Of a stretch of 17,989 bases of DNA, positions 1-6,954 are shown one piece after another. The DNA is from Pseudomonas sp. (lineage in GTDB: Bacteria > Pseudomonadota > Gammaproteobacteria > Pseudomonadales > Pseudomonadaceae). A program made the translations under genes and the position numbers. The stretch is taken from positions 1-17,989 of the forward strand of contig DQAA01000443.1 of assembly GCA_003523465.1 (NCBI GenBank), given 5' to 3'. Each line of letters starts with the position of its first letter. The stretch's first letter is position 1. The notes under the pieces are model-generated. The model made no database searches. It was not told where the DNA came from and worked only from the letters and a program-made list of their open reading frames with translations.

Positions 1-38
1 AAGCAGGTAGGGGTTTTGTCTTTACGTTCGGTCTTCAT
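1..38 (-). CDS. possible 5' end of a divergent gene, cut by the window edge
   Basis: On the minus strand an ATG at 38-36 opens a frame that runs to the window edge and reads M-K-T-E-R-K-D-K-T-P-T-C. An AGGATG-like stretch lies upstream on the same strand, but further from the ATG than an ideal Shine-Dalgarno. The charged, Lys-rich start resembles a cytoplasmic protein N-terminus, but twelve codons are too few to name a family. If real, this gene is divergent from the pqiA-like operon and the roughly 100 bases between them carry both promoters. Low confidence. Confidence 0.25.
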   Translation of the reverse strand, partial: MKTERKDKTPTC

Positions 39-143
39 CGACTAAACCACTTCGCATCCTGATTTCAGCTTTTCGCTCCTGCTCCCACAAATTTGAGCAA
101 GCGCACTAGAATAGACCCCGACGCCGTCATTCAGAATTTTCCT

Positions 144-803
144 ATGTCCGAACCCACCGCTTCCCGGGCGCTTGCGAATCTACCGCTGAACGAGCTTGTG
201 GCGTGTCACGAGTGCGATCTGCTGATGCGCAAGCCGATGCTCAAGCAGGATGAAAAAGCTCAATGCCCTCGCTGTGGATATGAGCTATACGCGCATCGTC
301 ATAATGTGATTGATCGCAGCCTGGCTTTGGTTCTGGCCGCTTTGATGCTCTATGTCCCAGCAAACTTCCTGCCGATCATGCAGCTCCACCTACTGGGCCA
401 GAGCGCGGACGACACAGTTTGGAGCGGTGTATTAGGCCTGTATGACTCAGGTATGCGTGGCATCGCTGTGGTGGTGTTTCTCTGCAGTATGGCGATCCCA
501 TTGCTCAAATTGCTGTGCCAGCTGGCGGTGCTATTGAGCATCCGCTGGAATGTCGGCAGAGGTTACGGGTTGCTGCTCTACCGTATTTATCACCACTTGC
601 GCGACTGGGGCATGCTCGAGGTCTACTTCATGGGCGTACTGGTGGCCATCGTGAAGTTGGTAGATCTGGCTGAACTGAGCCTGGGCCTTGGGTTGCTGTG
701 CTTTATCAGTCTTTTGTTGGTCCAGATCTGGCTGGAGGTAGTCATGTCGCCACACCAGATCTGGGTGGCGTTGTCTGGAGAAGACCTGCATGCGGGCGAT
801 TGA
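144..803 (+). CDS. pqiA: PqiA/LetA-family inner-membrane protein, first half-module
   Basis: Membrane protein of the paraquat-inducible A family, the inner-membrane partner of MCE-domain lipid transporters. From the ATG at 144 it is 219 aa. A zinc-ribbon-like pair of motifs comes first (CHEC near residues 21-24, CPRC near 41-44). Four hydrophobic segments follow at about 58-80, 106-133, 158-176 and 182-202. E. coli PqiA and LetA (YebS) are about twice this length and contain two such modules, so this is one half; the next gene is the other. The start is uncertain: a TTG at 93 in frame adds 17 residues, and neither start has a clear ribosome binding site. I chose the ATG because the sequence from MSEP onward resembles the usual N-terminus of Pseudomonas homologues as I remember them. 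It overlaps the next gene by 14 bases. Confidence 0.85.
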   Translation: MSEPTASRALANLPLNELVACHECDLLMRKPMLKQDEKAQCPRCGYELYAHRHNVIDRSLALVLAALMLYVPANFLPIMQLHLLGQSADDTVWSGVLGLYDSGMRGIAVVVFLCSMAIPLLKLLCQLAVLLSIRWNVGRGYGLLLYRIYHHLRDWGMLEVYFMGVLVAIVKLVDLAELSLGLGLLCFISLLLVQIWLEVVMSPHQIWVALSGEDLHAGD

Positions 804-1413
804 TGCCGGAATCCTTATCTGTTGCGAGTGTCATGAGCTCAATCGTCAAGAGCCTGATACCCACTCGCAGGTCTGTACCCGTTGTGGTGCCGTTGTGCAC
901 GCCCGTCGCCCCAACAGCCTGGTGCGTACCTGGGCTCTGCTGATTACCGCTGCGATCCTCTATATCCCTGCGAACCTGCTGCCAATCATGACCGTCAGCA
1001 CACTTGGCCAGGGCAGTCCGGACACCATCATGTCTGGCGTAATCACCTTGATGAAGCACGGTATGTTGCCTATCGCTGCTGTGGTCTTCATCGCCAGTAT
1101 TCTGGTGCCGACCTTCAAGCTGGTTGGTATCGCCCTGCTGCTTTATTCGGTACAGCGCCATCAACCTCTATCTGCCCGCCAGCGCATTCTGATGTACCGA
1201 TTTATCGAGTTCATTGGGCGCTGGTCGATGCTCGATATCTTTGTCATTGCCATCCTGGTGGCGGTAGTGAATTTCGGACGCATCGCCAGCGTCGAAGCCA
1301 ATCTGGGCGCAGTAGCTTTCGCCAGTGTGGTGATCCTGACGATGCTTGCTGCAGTAACTTTTGATCCCCGACTGATCTGGGATAACACGGAGTCGGACGA
1401 CGACCATGAGTGA
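790..1413 (+). CDS. pqiA: PqiA/LetA-family inner-membrane protein, second half-module
   Basis: Second PqiA-family protein, 207 aa, paralogous to the gene before it. It begins with a zinc-ribbon motif (C11-x2-C14 and C29-x2-C32), followed by hydrophobic segments at about 46-67, 92-120, 147-163 and 172-190. The segment Y-I-P-A-N-L-L-P-I-M near residue 58 matches Y-V-P-A-N-F-L-P-I-M in the upstream gene, showing they are copies of one module. A GGAG at 777-780, nine bases before the ATG, supports this start inside the upstream coding region. It overlaps the pqiB-like gene by 8 bases, so all three should be translationally coupled. I infer that the two half-proteins associate to form what E. coli makes as one PqiA or LetA chain. 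Confidence 0.88.
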   Translation: MRAIDAGILICCECHELNRQEPDTHSQVCTRCGAVVHARRPNSLVRTWALLITAAILYIPANLLPIMTVSTLGQGSPDTIMSGVITLMKHGMLPIAAVVFIASILVPTFKLVGIALLLYSVQRHQPLSARQRILMYRFIEFIGRWSMLDIFVIAILVAVVNFGRIASVEANLGAVAFASVVILTMLAAVTFDPRLIWDNTESDDDHE

Positions 1414-3712
1414 TGATTTGCCTACGGCTAGAACCCGCCCGGCCTCGAACTGGTCGGCCATCTGGATTTTGCCTCTGATAGCCCTGGTTATTGGCGGTTG
1501 GCTCGGCTGGCAGGCCTATCGGCAATCGGGAGTAAACATCGAAGTCCACTTCCATAGTGGGGAGGGCATCGTCGCCAACAAGACTGAGGTGGTCTACAAA
1601 GGCATGCCCGTCGGCAAGGTCAAGAGTCTGGTGCTGGATGCCAAGGGCAGCGATGCCGGAGTGGTTGCCACTATCGAGATGAATCCCGCAGCGGAGCCCC
1701 ACCTGCTGACCAATACCCGTTTCTGGTTGGTGAAGCCTAGCGTGACCCTTGCAGGTATCACTGGCCTCGAAACCTTGGTGTCAGGCAACTACATCGCAGT
1801 CAGTCCGGGTGATGGCGAACCCACCAAGCAGTTTGTCGCTCTGCCTGAGGCTCCGCCGCTGTCCGACAGCGAACCCGGCCTGCATCTGACGCTCAAGGCT
1901 GACCGCCTGGGCTCGCTCAATCGCGACAGCCCAGTGTTCTACAAGCAGATCCAGGTCGGCCGGGTCAAAAGCTATCGCCTCGCAGAAGACCAGGGCACTG
2001 TCGAAATCAAGGTGTTCATCGAGCCCGCCTACGCGTCTCTGGTGCGTAAGCACACGCGGTTCTGGAACGCCAGCGGCGTCAGTGTGGACGCCAGCTTGTC
2101 CGGGGTGAAGATCCGCAGTGAGTCGTTGTCCAGTATCGTTGCCGGTGGCATCGCCTTCGCTACCCCGGAGCACCGCAAGGACAGCCCGCCCACGGATCCG
2201 GGTTTGCCGTTCCGCCTGTACGAAGACTTTGACGCAGCGCAGGCCGGTATCCGGGTAAAGGTCAAACTGAGCGATTTCGAAGGCCTGCAGGCCGGCCGTA
2301 CTCCGGTGATGTACAAGGGTATCCAGGTTGGTACGCTGAAAACCCTGAAGGTTGAGTCTGATCTGAACAGTGCCATGGCGGAGCTGACCCTCGACCCACT
2401 GGCGGAAGACTATCTGGTGCAAGGAACTCAGTTCTGGGTGGTCAAGCCGTCGATTTCTCTCGCCGGCATAACCGGGCTGGAAGCCTTGGTGAAAGGCAAT
2501 TACATCGCTGTTCGGCCTGGAGACAAGGGCGAGTCACCGCAGCGGGAGTTCGAGGCCCGGGCCAAGGCGCCGCCTCTCGACCTGAAGGCACCGGGGCTGC
2601 ACCTGGTGCTGTTCAGTGAAAACCTCGGATCGCTTGAGGTCGGTAGTCCGATTCTCTACCGTCAGGTGAAGGTTGGTACTGTGCAGAGTTATCAGTTCTC
2701 TCGCAAACATCAGAAACGGCTACTGATCGGGGTGCATATCGAGCCGGAGTATGCCGGGTTGGTCAACGGTTCGACGCGCTTCTGGAATGCCAGTGGCATC
2801 ACCCTTACTGGCGGCCTTTCCGGTATTCAGATCAAGAGCGAGTCCCTGCAGAGCCTGATGGCAGGCGGAATTTCCTTCGATACGCCGACGCCCAACGTTC
2901 CGCTCAAGCGCCGTATCCCGACCTTCCGATTGAATGAGAACCAGGAGGCCGCGAACCTCTCGGGCATTCCGATCACCATCAAGGTGGCAGATGCCGATGG
3001 CTTGAAGGTGGGCACGCCCATTCGTTTCAAGGGGCTGGATGTTGGCAAGATCGAGGCGGTCGATCTGAGTGCCGATTTGCAATTCGTTCTGCTCAAGGCG
3101 CGTATTACCGAGGTGCCGGAGCGCATCGCGAGAGTCGGAACGCGGTTCTGGGTGGTCAAGCCGGCCCTGGGTATCGTCAAGACCGAAAACCTGGCGACCC
3201 TAGTTACCGGTCAATACCTGGAGGTTCAACCGGCTGCGAAGAACCAGGGGCCGCAGCGTGATTTCACGGCCTTGCCGGAAGCGCCGGAAGTCCTTGGTCC
3301 CGAGGAGGGCCTGGCGTTGGTATTGAGTGCGCCGCGCCGGGGCTCGATCAAGCCGGGAGTGCCAGTGACCTATCGGGAAATCCCTGTGGGCAAGGTGACC
3401 GGCTTCGAGTTGGGGCAAACCGCAGATCGTGTATTGATCCATATTCTGATCGAGCCGCGTTACGCAGCTTTGGTGCGCGGCGGCAGCCGTTTCTGGAACA
3501 GTAGTGGATTCGGCTTTGAGTTTGGGCTTATCAAGGGTGCAACGATTCGTACCGAGTCCCTGGAAACCCTGATTCAGGGTGGTATTGCCTTCGCTACTCC
3601 GGACGCAGAGCAAATGGGCAAGCCTGCCTTGCCACAGCAGACCTTCGCCTTGTTCGACAAGGCTGAAGATGAGTGGCTGCAGTGGGCGCCGAAAATTCCG
3701 ATCGGTAAATGA
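1406..3712 (+). CDS. pqiB: PqiB/LetB-like MCE protein with six MCE domains
   Basis: Membrane-anchored MCE-family protein, 768 aa, of the type that forms a periplasmic tunnel moving lipids between inner and outer membranes. One N-terminal transmembrane helix (about 17-38) is followed by six MCE domains at roughly 43-134, 158-252, 281-372, 397-492, 520-608 and 634-731. Each has the family core of Tyr/Phe-Lys/Arg-x-x-x-Val-Gly. Domains alternate between a form with FWxVKP and LxTLVxGxYIxV and a form with RFWNxSG and SLxxxxxGGIxF. E. coli PqiB has three domains and LetB (YebT) seven, so this is intermediate in size. No PqiC-like lipoprotein gene follows; a hairpin comes next and then the convergent rpsT. 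The start overlaps the previous gene by 8 bases, with GGAG about 13 bases upstream. The symbol is by family; a LetB label would be as defensible. Confidence 0.9.
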   Translation: MSDDLPTARTRPASNWSAIWILPLIALVIGGWLGWQAYRQSGVNIEVHFHSGEGIVANKTEVVYKGMPVGKVKSLVLDAKGSDAGVVATIEMNPAAEPHLLTNTRFWLVKPSVTLAGITGLETLVSGNYIAVSPGDGEPTKQFVALPEAPPLSDSEPGLHLTLKADRLGSLNRDSPVFYKQIQVGRVKSYRLAEDQGTVEIKVFIEPAYASLVRKHTRFWNASGVSVDASLSGVKIRSESLSSIVAGGIAFATPEHRKDSPPTDPGLPFRLYEDFDAAQAGIRVKVKLSDFEGLQAGRTPVMYKGIQVGTLKTLKVESDLNSAMAELTLDPLAEDYLVQGTQFWVVKPSISLAGITGLEALVKGNYIAVRPGDKGESPQREFEARAKAPPLDLKAPGLHLVLFSENLGSLEVGSPILYRQVKVGTVQSYQFSRKHQKRLLIGVHIEPEYAGLVNGSTRFWNASGITLTGGLSGIQIKSESLQSLMAGGISFDTPTPNVPLKRRIPTFRLNENQEAANLSGIPITIKVADADGLKVGTPIRFKGLDVGKIEAVDLSADLQFVLLKARITEVPERIARVGTRFWVVKPALGIVKTENLATLVTGQYLEVQPAAKNQGPQRDFTALPEAPEVLGPEEGLALVLSAPRRGSIKPGVPVTYREIPVGKVTGFELGQTADRVLIHILIEPRYAALVRGGSRFWNSSGFGFEFGLIKGATIRTESLETLIQGGIAFATPDAEQMGKPALPQQTFALFDKAEDEWLQWAPKIPIGK

Positions 3713-3715
3713 ACG

Positions 3716-3753
3716 AGCAGGCCCGGGCGAGCAGTCGTCCGGGCCTGTTGCTT
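3716..3753 (+). terminator. hairpin after the pqi-like operon
   Basis: Just after the TGA at 3710-3712 lies a 13-bp stem, 3718-3730 against 3735-3747, with a GCAG loop and one G-U pair. Two further weak pairs extend it outward. The tail is TTGCTTAA, only moderately T-rich, so this is either a weak intrinsic terminator or a 3'-end stabiliser. It is backed up by the bidirectional terminator about 30 bases further on. Confidence 0.6.
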
Positions 3754-3781
3754 AATCGCGTTACAGCAAATCGCAGGCAAT

Positions 3782-3809
3782 AAAAAACCGACCCTAAGGT
3801 CGGTTTTTT
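3782..3809. terminator. bidirectional rho-independent terminator between pqi-like operon and rpsT
   Basis: A textbook two-way terminator: six A (3782-3787), CCGACC, loop CTAA, GGTCGG, six T (3804-3809). Read on the minus strand it ends rpsT, whose stop codon is 14 bases away. Read on the plus strand it ends the pqi-like operon. The symmetry gives a T tract after the stem in both directions. Confidence 0.93.
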
Positions 3810-3823
3810 AACAAGCTTGTCGC

Positions 3824-4096
3824 TTAGGCAGCAGCTTTCAGCGCCTTGATGTGGCCATTCAGACGGCCTTTATGGCGAGCAGCCTTGTTCTTGTGGATGA
3901 TGCCCTTGTCGGCCATACGGTCGATTACAGGCACAGCCAGGATGTAAGCAGCTTGCGCTTTTTCGGCGTCTTTTGCGTCGATGGCTTTAACTACATTCTT
4001 GATGTAGGTACGAACCATGGAACGCAGGCTGGCGTTGTGGCTGCGACGCTTCTCAGCCTGTTTTGCACGTTTTTTGGCGGAAGGTGAGTTGGCCAC
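3824..4096 (-). CDS. rpsT: 30S ribosomal protein S20
   Basis: Ribosomal protein S20, 90 aa, a primary binding protein of 16S rRNA in the small subunit. The sequence begins [13 protein letters not shown] and is rich in Lys, Arg and Ala throughout, as in the helical S20 family, and has the usual family length. The start codon is GTG (4096-4094), with AGGAG six bases upstream; no ATG fits the family N-terminus. E. coli rpsT also uses a non-ATG start (UUG), linked to weak, S20-repressible initiation, so the GTG may have a similar role here; that is inference. The gene stands alone, with its own promoter at 4147-4175 and terminator at 3782-3809. Confidence 0.98.
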   Translation of the reverse strand: MANSPSAKKRAKQAEKRRSHNASLRSMVRTYIKNVVKAIDAKDAEKAQAAYILAVPVIDRMADKGIIHKNKAARHKGRLNGHIKALKAAA

Positions 4097-4146
4097 CGTC
4101 GAGCTCCTCGAAAGACTTGGTAAATAGCAAACAAAATAGGCCGCGA

Positions 4147-4175
4147 ATCATGCCGATGAGTTGACTGCTTGTCAA
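4147..4175 (-). promoter_or_regulatory. sigma70-type promoter of rpsT
   Basis: On the minus strand a perfect TTGACA -35 box (4175-4170), a 17-base spacer and a CATGAT -10 box (4152-4147, four of six consensus bases). Transcription should start near 4140, leaving a leader of about 45 bases before the GTG. The strong -35 and ideal spacing suit a ribosomal protein gene. Confidence 0.75.
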
Positions 4176-4346
4176 GGCCACGAACGGGGATCCGCTCGGT
4201 GGTCATTCTCCATCGGGATGATTCCCTTCTGGTGCACGACCTGTAAACTCGGGAGCTTTTGCGCTGCCTGTTTTGCGCGGCGCGCATTATTGCATATCCG
4301 AATGACATTCGGCCTGCACTTCATCCAACGGCGTGAAAAACTTTCG

Positions 4347-5885
4347 ATGAATCTCCTCAAATCCCTGGCCGCGGTCAGTTCCATCACCATGGTTTCGCGG
4401 GTGCTGGGCTTTGTCCGCGATACTATCCTGGCGCGGATCTTCGGCGCCGGCGTGGCCACAGACGCCTTCTTCATCGCCTTCAAGCTGCCCAACCTGCTGC
4501 GTCGAATCTTTGCCGAAGGGGCATTTTCCCAGGCATTCGTACCGATTCTCGCCGAGTACAAGACCCAGCAGGGTGAGGAAGCCACCCGTACCTTCATTGC
4601 CTACGTATCCGGGCTGCTCACGCTGATCCTTGCCCTGGTCACCACGCTAGGCGTGCTGGCCGCGCCCTGGATCGTCTGGGCTACTGCGCCGGGCTTCGTC
4701 GACGACGCAGAAAAATTCCAGCTGACCACCGATCTGCTGCGTGTGACCTTTCCTTATATATTGCTTATCTCGCTGTCATCCCTTGCCGGCGCGATCCTCA
4801 ATACCTGGAACCGGTTCTCTGTCCCGGCCTTCGTGCCGACCCTGCTCAACGTCGCGATGATCTTCTTCGCGCTATTCCTCACGCCCTATTTCGATCCCCC
4901 GGTCATGGCCCTCGGTTGGGCAGTGTTGGCTGGCGGCCTGCTGCAATTGCTCTACCAACTTCCACATCTGAAGAAGATCGGCATGCTCGTTCTGCCGCGG
5001 CTCAACCTGCGAGATACCGGTGTCTGGCGTGTGCTGAAACAGATGCTGCCAGCGATCCTCGGGGTTTCCGTAAGTCAGATATCGCTGATCATCAACACCA
5101 TCTTCGCGTCATTCCTGGTCGCAGGCTCGGTGTCCTGGATGTATTATGCCGACCGCCTGATGGAACTGCCGTCAGGCGTCCTCGGTGTGGCCCTGGGTAC
5201 CATTCTCCTGCCGACGCTGGCCAAGACCTACGCCAACAAGGATCGCCAGCAGTATTCGCAGATCCTCGACTGGGGCTTGCGCCTGTGCTTCCTGTTGGTC
5301 CTGCCCTGTTCCCTGGCCCTGGCGATACTCGCCGAGCCCCTTACGGTCGCTCTGTTCCAGTACGGAAAGTTCAGCGCTTTCGATGCACTGATGACCCAGC
5401 GCGCGCTGATCGCCTACTCGGTGGGTCTCCTCGGCATCATCATGATCAAGGTGCTGGCACCAGGCTTCTATGCTCAGCAGAACATCCGTACTCCCGTGAA
5501 GATCGCCATCTTCACCCTGGTCTCGACCCAATTGCTCAACCTGGTCTTCATCGGTCCGCTGCAACATGCCGGCCTGGCCTTGGCGATCAGCGTCGGAGCG
5601 TGCCTCAATGCCGGGCTTTTGTACTGGAAGCTGCGCCAGCAGCGTCTGTTCGAGCCGCAGCCCGGCTGGGCCGTCTTCCTGTTCAAGTTGGTGATCGCGG
5701 TATTGCTGATGTCCGCCGTACTGCTGGCCGGCATGCACTTCATGCCGCCATGGGCGGAAGGGGAGATGCTGATGCGTTTCCTGCGCCTCGGTGCGTTGAT
5801 CGCCGCCGGCATCGTGACCTATTTCGGCAGCCTGTTCGTTTTCGGCTTCCGCCCCCGGGACTTCGCCCGCAAGGCGCTGCACTGA
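4347..5885 (+). CDS. murJ: lipid II flippase MurJ (MviN)
   Basis: Inner-membrane flippase of the MOP superfamily that moves lipid II to the periplasmic face for peptidoglycan synthesis. It is 512 aa, almost exactly the E. coli length, with about 14 hydrophobic segments. The charged residues known to matter in E. coli MurJ are at the same positions: R18, R24, D39, R52 and R270. The signature R-V-L-G-F-V-R-D near the N-terminus is typical. The frame is open back to 4161, but upstream codons would read into the rpsT promoter region and do not look like protein; the ATG at 4347 gives the family N-terminus M-N-L-L-K-S-L. The ribosome binding site is weak. I could not identify a convincing promoter in 4176-4346. 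Confidence 0.97.
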   Translation: MNLLKSLAAVSSITMVSRVLGFVRDTILARIFGAGVATDAFFIAFKLPNLLRRIFAEGAFSQAFVPILAEYKTQQGEEATRTFIAYVSGLLTLILALVTTLGVLAAPWIVWATAPGFVDDAEKFQLTTDLLRVTFPYILLISLSSLAGAILNTWNRFSVPAFVPTLLNVAMIFFALFLTPYFDPPVMALGWAVLAGGLLQLLYQLPHLKKIGMLVLPRLNLRDTGVWRVLKQMLPAILGVSVSQISLIINTIFASFLVAGSVSWMYYADRLMELPSGVLGVALGTILLPTLAKTYANKDRQQYSQILDWGLRLCFLLVLPCSLALAILAEPLTVALFQYGKFSAFDALMTQRALIAYSVGLLGIIMIKVLAPGFYAQQNIRTPVKIAIFTLVSTQLLNLVFIGPLQHAGLALAISVGACLNAGLLYWKLRQQRLFEPQPGWAVFLFKLVIAVLLMSAVLLAGMHFMPPWAEGEMLMRFLRLGALIAAGIVTYFGSLFVFGFRPRDFARKALH

Positions 5886-5929
5886 CAGGCGGCGCGAGTC
5901 AGACGTCGGTTTTGTGAAATCGGCGTGCT

Positions 5930-5946
5930 GGCAACGCGCTGTTGCC
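5930..5946. other. small inverted repeat between murJ and ribF
   Basis: GGCAAC (5930-5935), a five-base loop and GTTGCC (5941-5946) form a perfect 6-bp inverted repeat. It ends 23 bases before the ribF -10 box, so it sits at or just upstream of the -35 region. There is no following T tract, so it is not a convincing terminator of murJ. It could be a regulator site or chance. Confidence 0.3.
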
Positions 5947-5969
5947 TGTCGTCAGCGCCCGGGTGTGGT

Positions 5970-5975
5970 TATAAT
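5970..5975 (+). promoter_or_regulatory. -10 box of the ribF operon promoter
   Basis: A perfect TATAAT at 5970-5975 lies 29 bases before the ribF ATG. The -35 region is poor: TGTCGT at 5947-5952 gives a 17-base spacer with little match to consensus. No TG extension precedes the -10 box. Transcription would start near 5982, giving a leader of only about 22 bases. This is the only good promoter-like element before the ribF-ileS-lspA-fkpB-ispH group. Confidence 0.6.
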
Positions 5976-6003
5976 CGACCACTTTATGAGCAAGAAGCGC
6001 GTT

Positions 6004-6954
6004 ATGCAGCTGGTTCGAGGCCTTCAAAACCTTCGCCCCCGGCATCGGGGCTGCGTTGCAACTATCGGCAACTTCGACGGAGTTCACCGCGGTCACCAGG
6101 CTATCCTGGCCCGTCTGCGTGAGCGAGCGGTGGAGCTGGGCGTACCCAGCTGCGTGGTGATTTTCGAGCCGCAGCCGCGAGAATACTTCGCTCCGGAAAC
6201 CGCCCCGGCCCGTCTGGCCCGTCTGCGCGACAAGGTGGCCCTGCTGGCCGCCGAAGGTGTCGACCGTGTCCTGTGCCTGGCCTTCAACCAGCGCCTGAGC
6301 AAGCTCAGCGCCGATGAGTTCGTCGAAACCATCCTGGTCGACGGCCTCGGGGTTAAGCATCTCGAAGTCGGTGACGACTTCCGCTTCGGCTGCGATCGTC
6401 TGGGCGACTTCGCCTTCCTGCAGAACGCCGGCCAACGCCACGGTTTTAGCGTCGAAGCGGCACAGACGGTCGAACTCGATGGGCTGCGGGTCAGCAGCAC
6501 ACAGGTTCGCGATGCCCTGGCCGCGGCGGATTTCGTCCTCGCCGAGCGCCTGCTTGGCCGGCCGTTCCGTATCCGGGGACGGGTCCTGCATGGCCAGAAA
6601 CTGGCCCGGCAGTTGGGTACACCCACCGCCAACGTGCAACTCAAGCGCCGTCGCGTGCCGCTGACCGGGGTTTATCTGGTCAGCGCGGAAATCGACGGCA
6701 AGGTGTGGCCGGGCGTCGCCAACATTGGCGTGCGTCCCACCGTTGCCGGCGACGGTAGTGCCCACCTGGAAGTACATTTGCTGGATTTCGCCGGTGATCT
6801 CTATGGCCGGCGCCTGACCGTGGAATTCCACCACAAGCTGCGCGAAGAGCAGCGCTTCGCCTCCCTGGAGGCGCTCAAGTCGGCGATCGATGCGGATATC
6901 GCCGCCGCACGTGCCCATTGGCACGCTCAACCGCTAACCAAGAGCCTGAAATGA
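6004..6954 (+). CDS. ribF: bifunctional riboflavin kinase / FAD synthetase
   Basis: Cytoplasmic enzyme that phosphorylates riboflavin to FMN and adenylates FMN to FAD; 316 aa, normal for the family. The N-terminal adenylyltransferase domain carries [10 protein letters not shown] at about residues 22-31. The C-terminal kinase domain starts near residue 183 and carries G-T-P-T-A-N near 205. The start M-Q-L-V-R-G is the usual Pseudomonas N-terminus. An in-frame ATG at 5986 would add M-S-K-K-R-V, but it lies only a few bases past the predicted transcription start, so I prefer 6004. The 3' end overlaps ileS in an ATGA (6951-6954). The ribF-ileS-lspA-fkpB-ispH order is the same as in E. coli. Confidence 0.97.
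   Translation: MQLVRGLQNLRPRHRGCVATIGNFDGVHRGHQAILARLRERAVELGVPSCVVIFEPQPREYFAPETAPARLARLRDKVALLAAEGVDRVLCLAFNQRLSKLSADEFVETILVDGLGVKHLEVGDDFRFGCDRLGDFAFLQNAGQRHGFSVEAAQTVELDGLRVSSTQVRDALAAADFVLAERLLGRPFRIRGRVLHGQKLARQLGTPTANVQLKRRRVPLTGVYLVSAEIDGKVWPGVANIGVRPTVAGDGSAHLEVHLLDFAGDLYGRRLTVEFHHKLREEQRFASLEALKSAIDADIAAARAHWHAQPLTKSLK

Noticed and set aside
14..45. Promoter for the pqi-like operon (TTGTCT with GACTAA)
   Set aside because: The -10 match is only two of six bases.
4257..4299. Promoter boxes for murJ (TTGCGC with CATTAT or CATATC)
   Set aside because: Spacers of about 14 or 20 bases and poor -35 matches; nothing stood out enough to report.
4161..4346. N-terminal extension of MurJ by 62 codons
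   Set aside because: It overlaps the rpsT promoter region, has no transport-family similarity, and the ATG at 4347 places R18, R24, R52 and R270 exactly as in E. coli.
5914..6003. FMN riboswitch or extended ORF before ribF
   Set aside because: The gap is too short and lacks the conserved RFN elements; the longer frame crosses the -10 box.
5899..6930. A 343-codon minus-strand frame opposite ribF
   Set aside because: Shadow of ribF; no ribosome site or recognisable domain.
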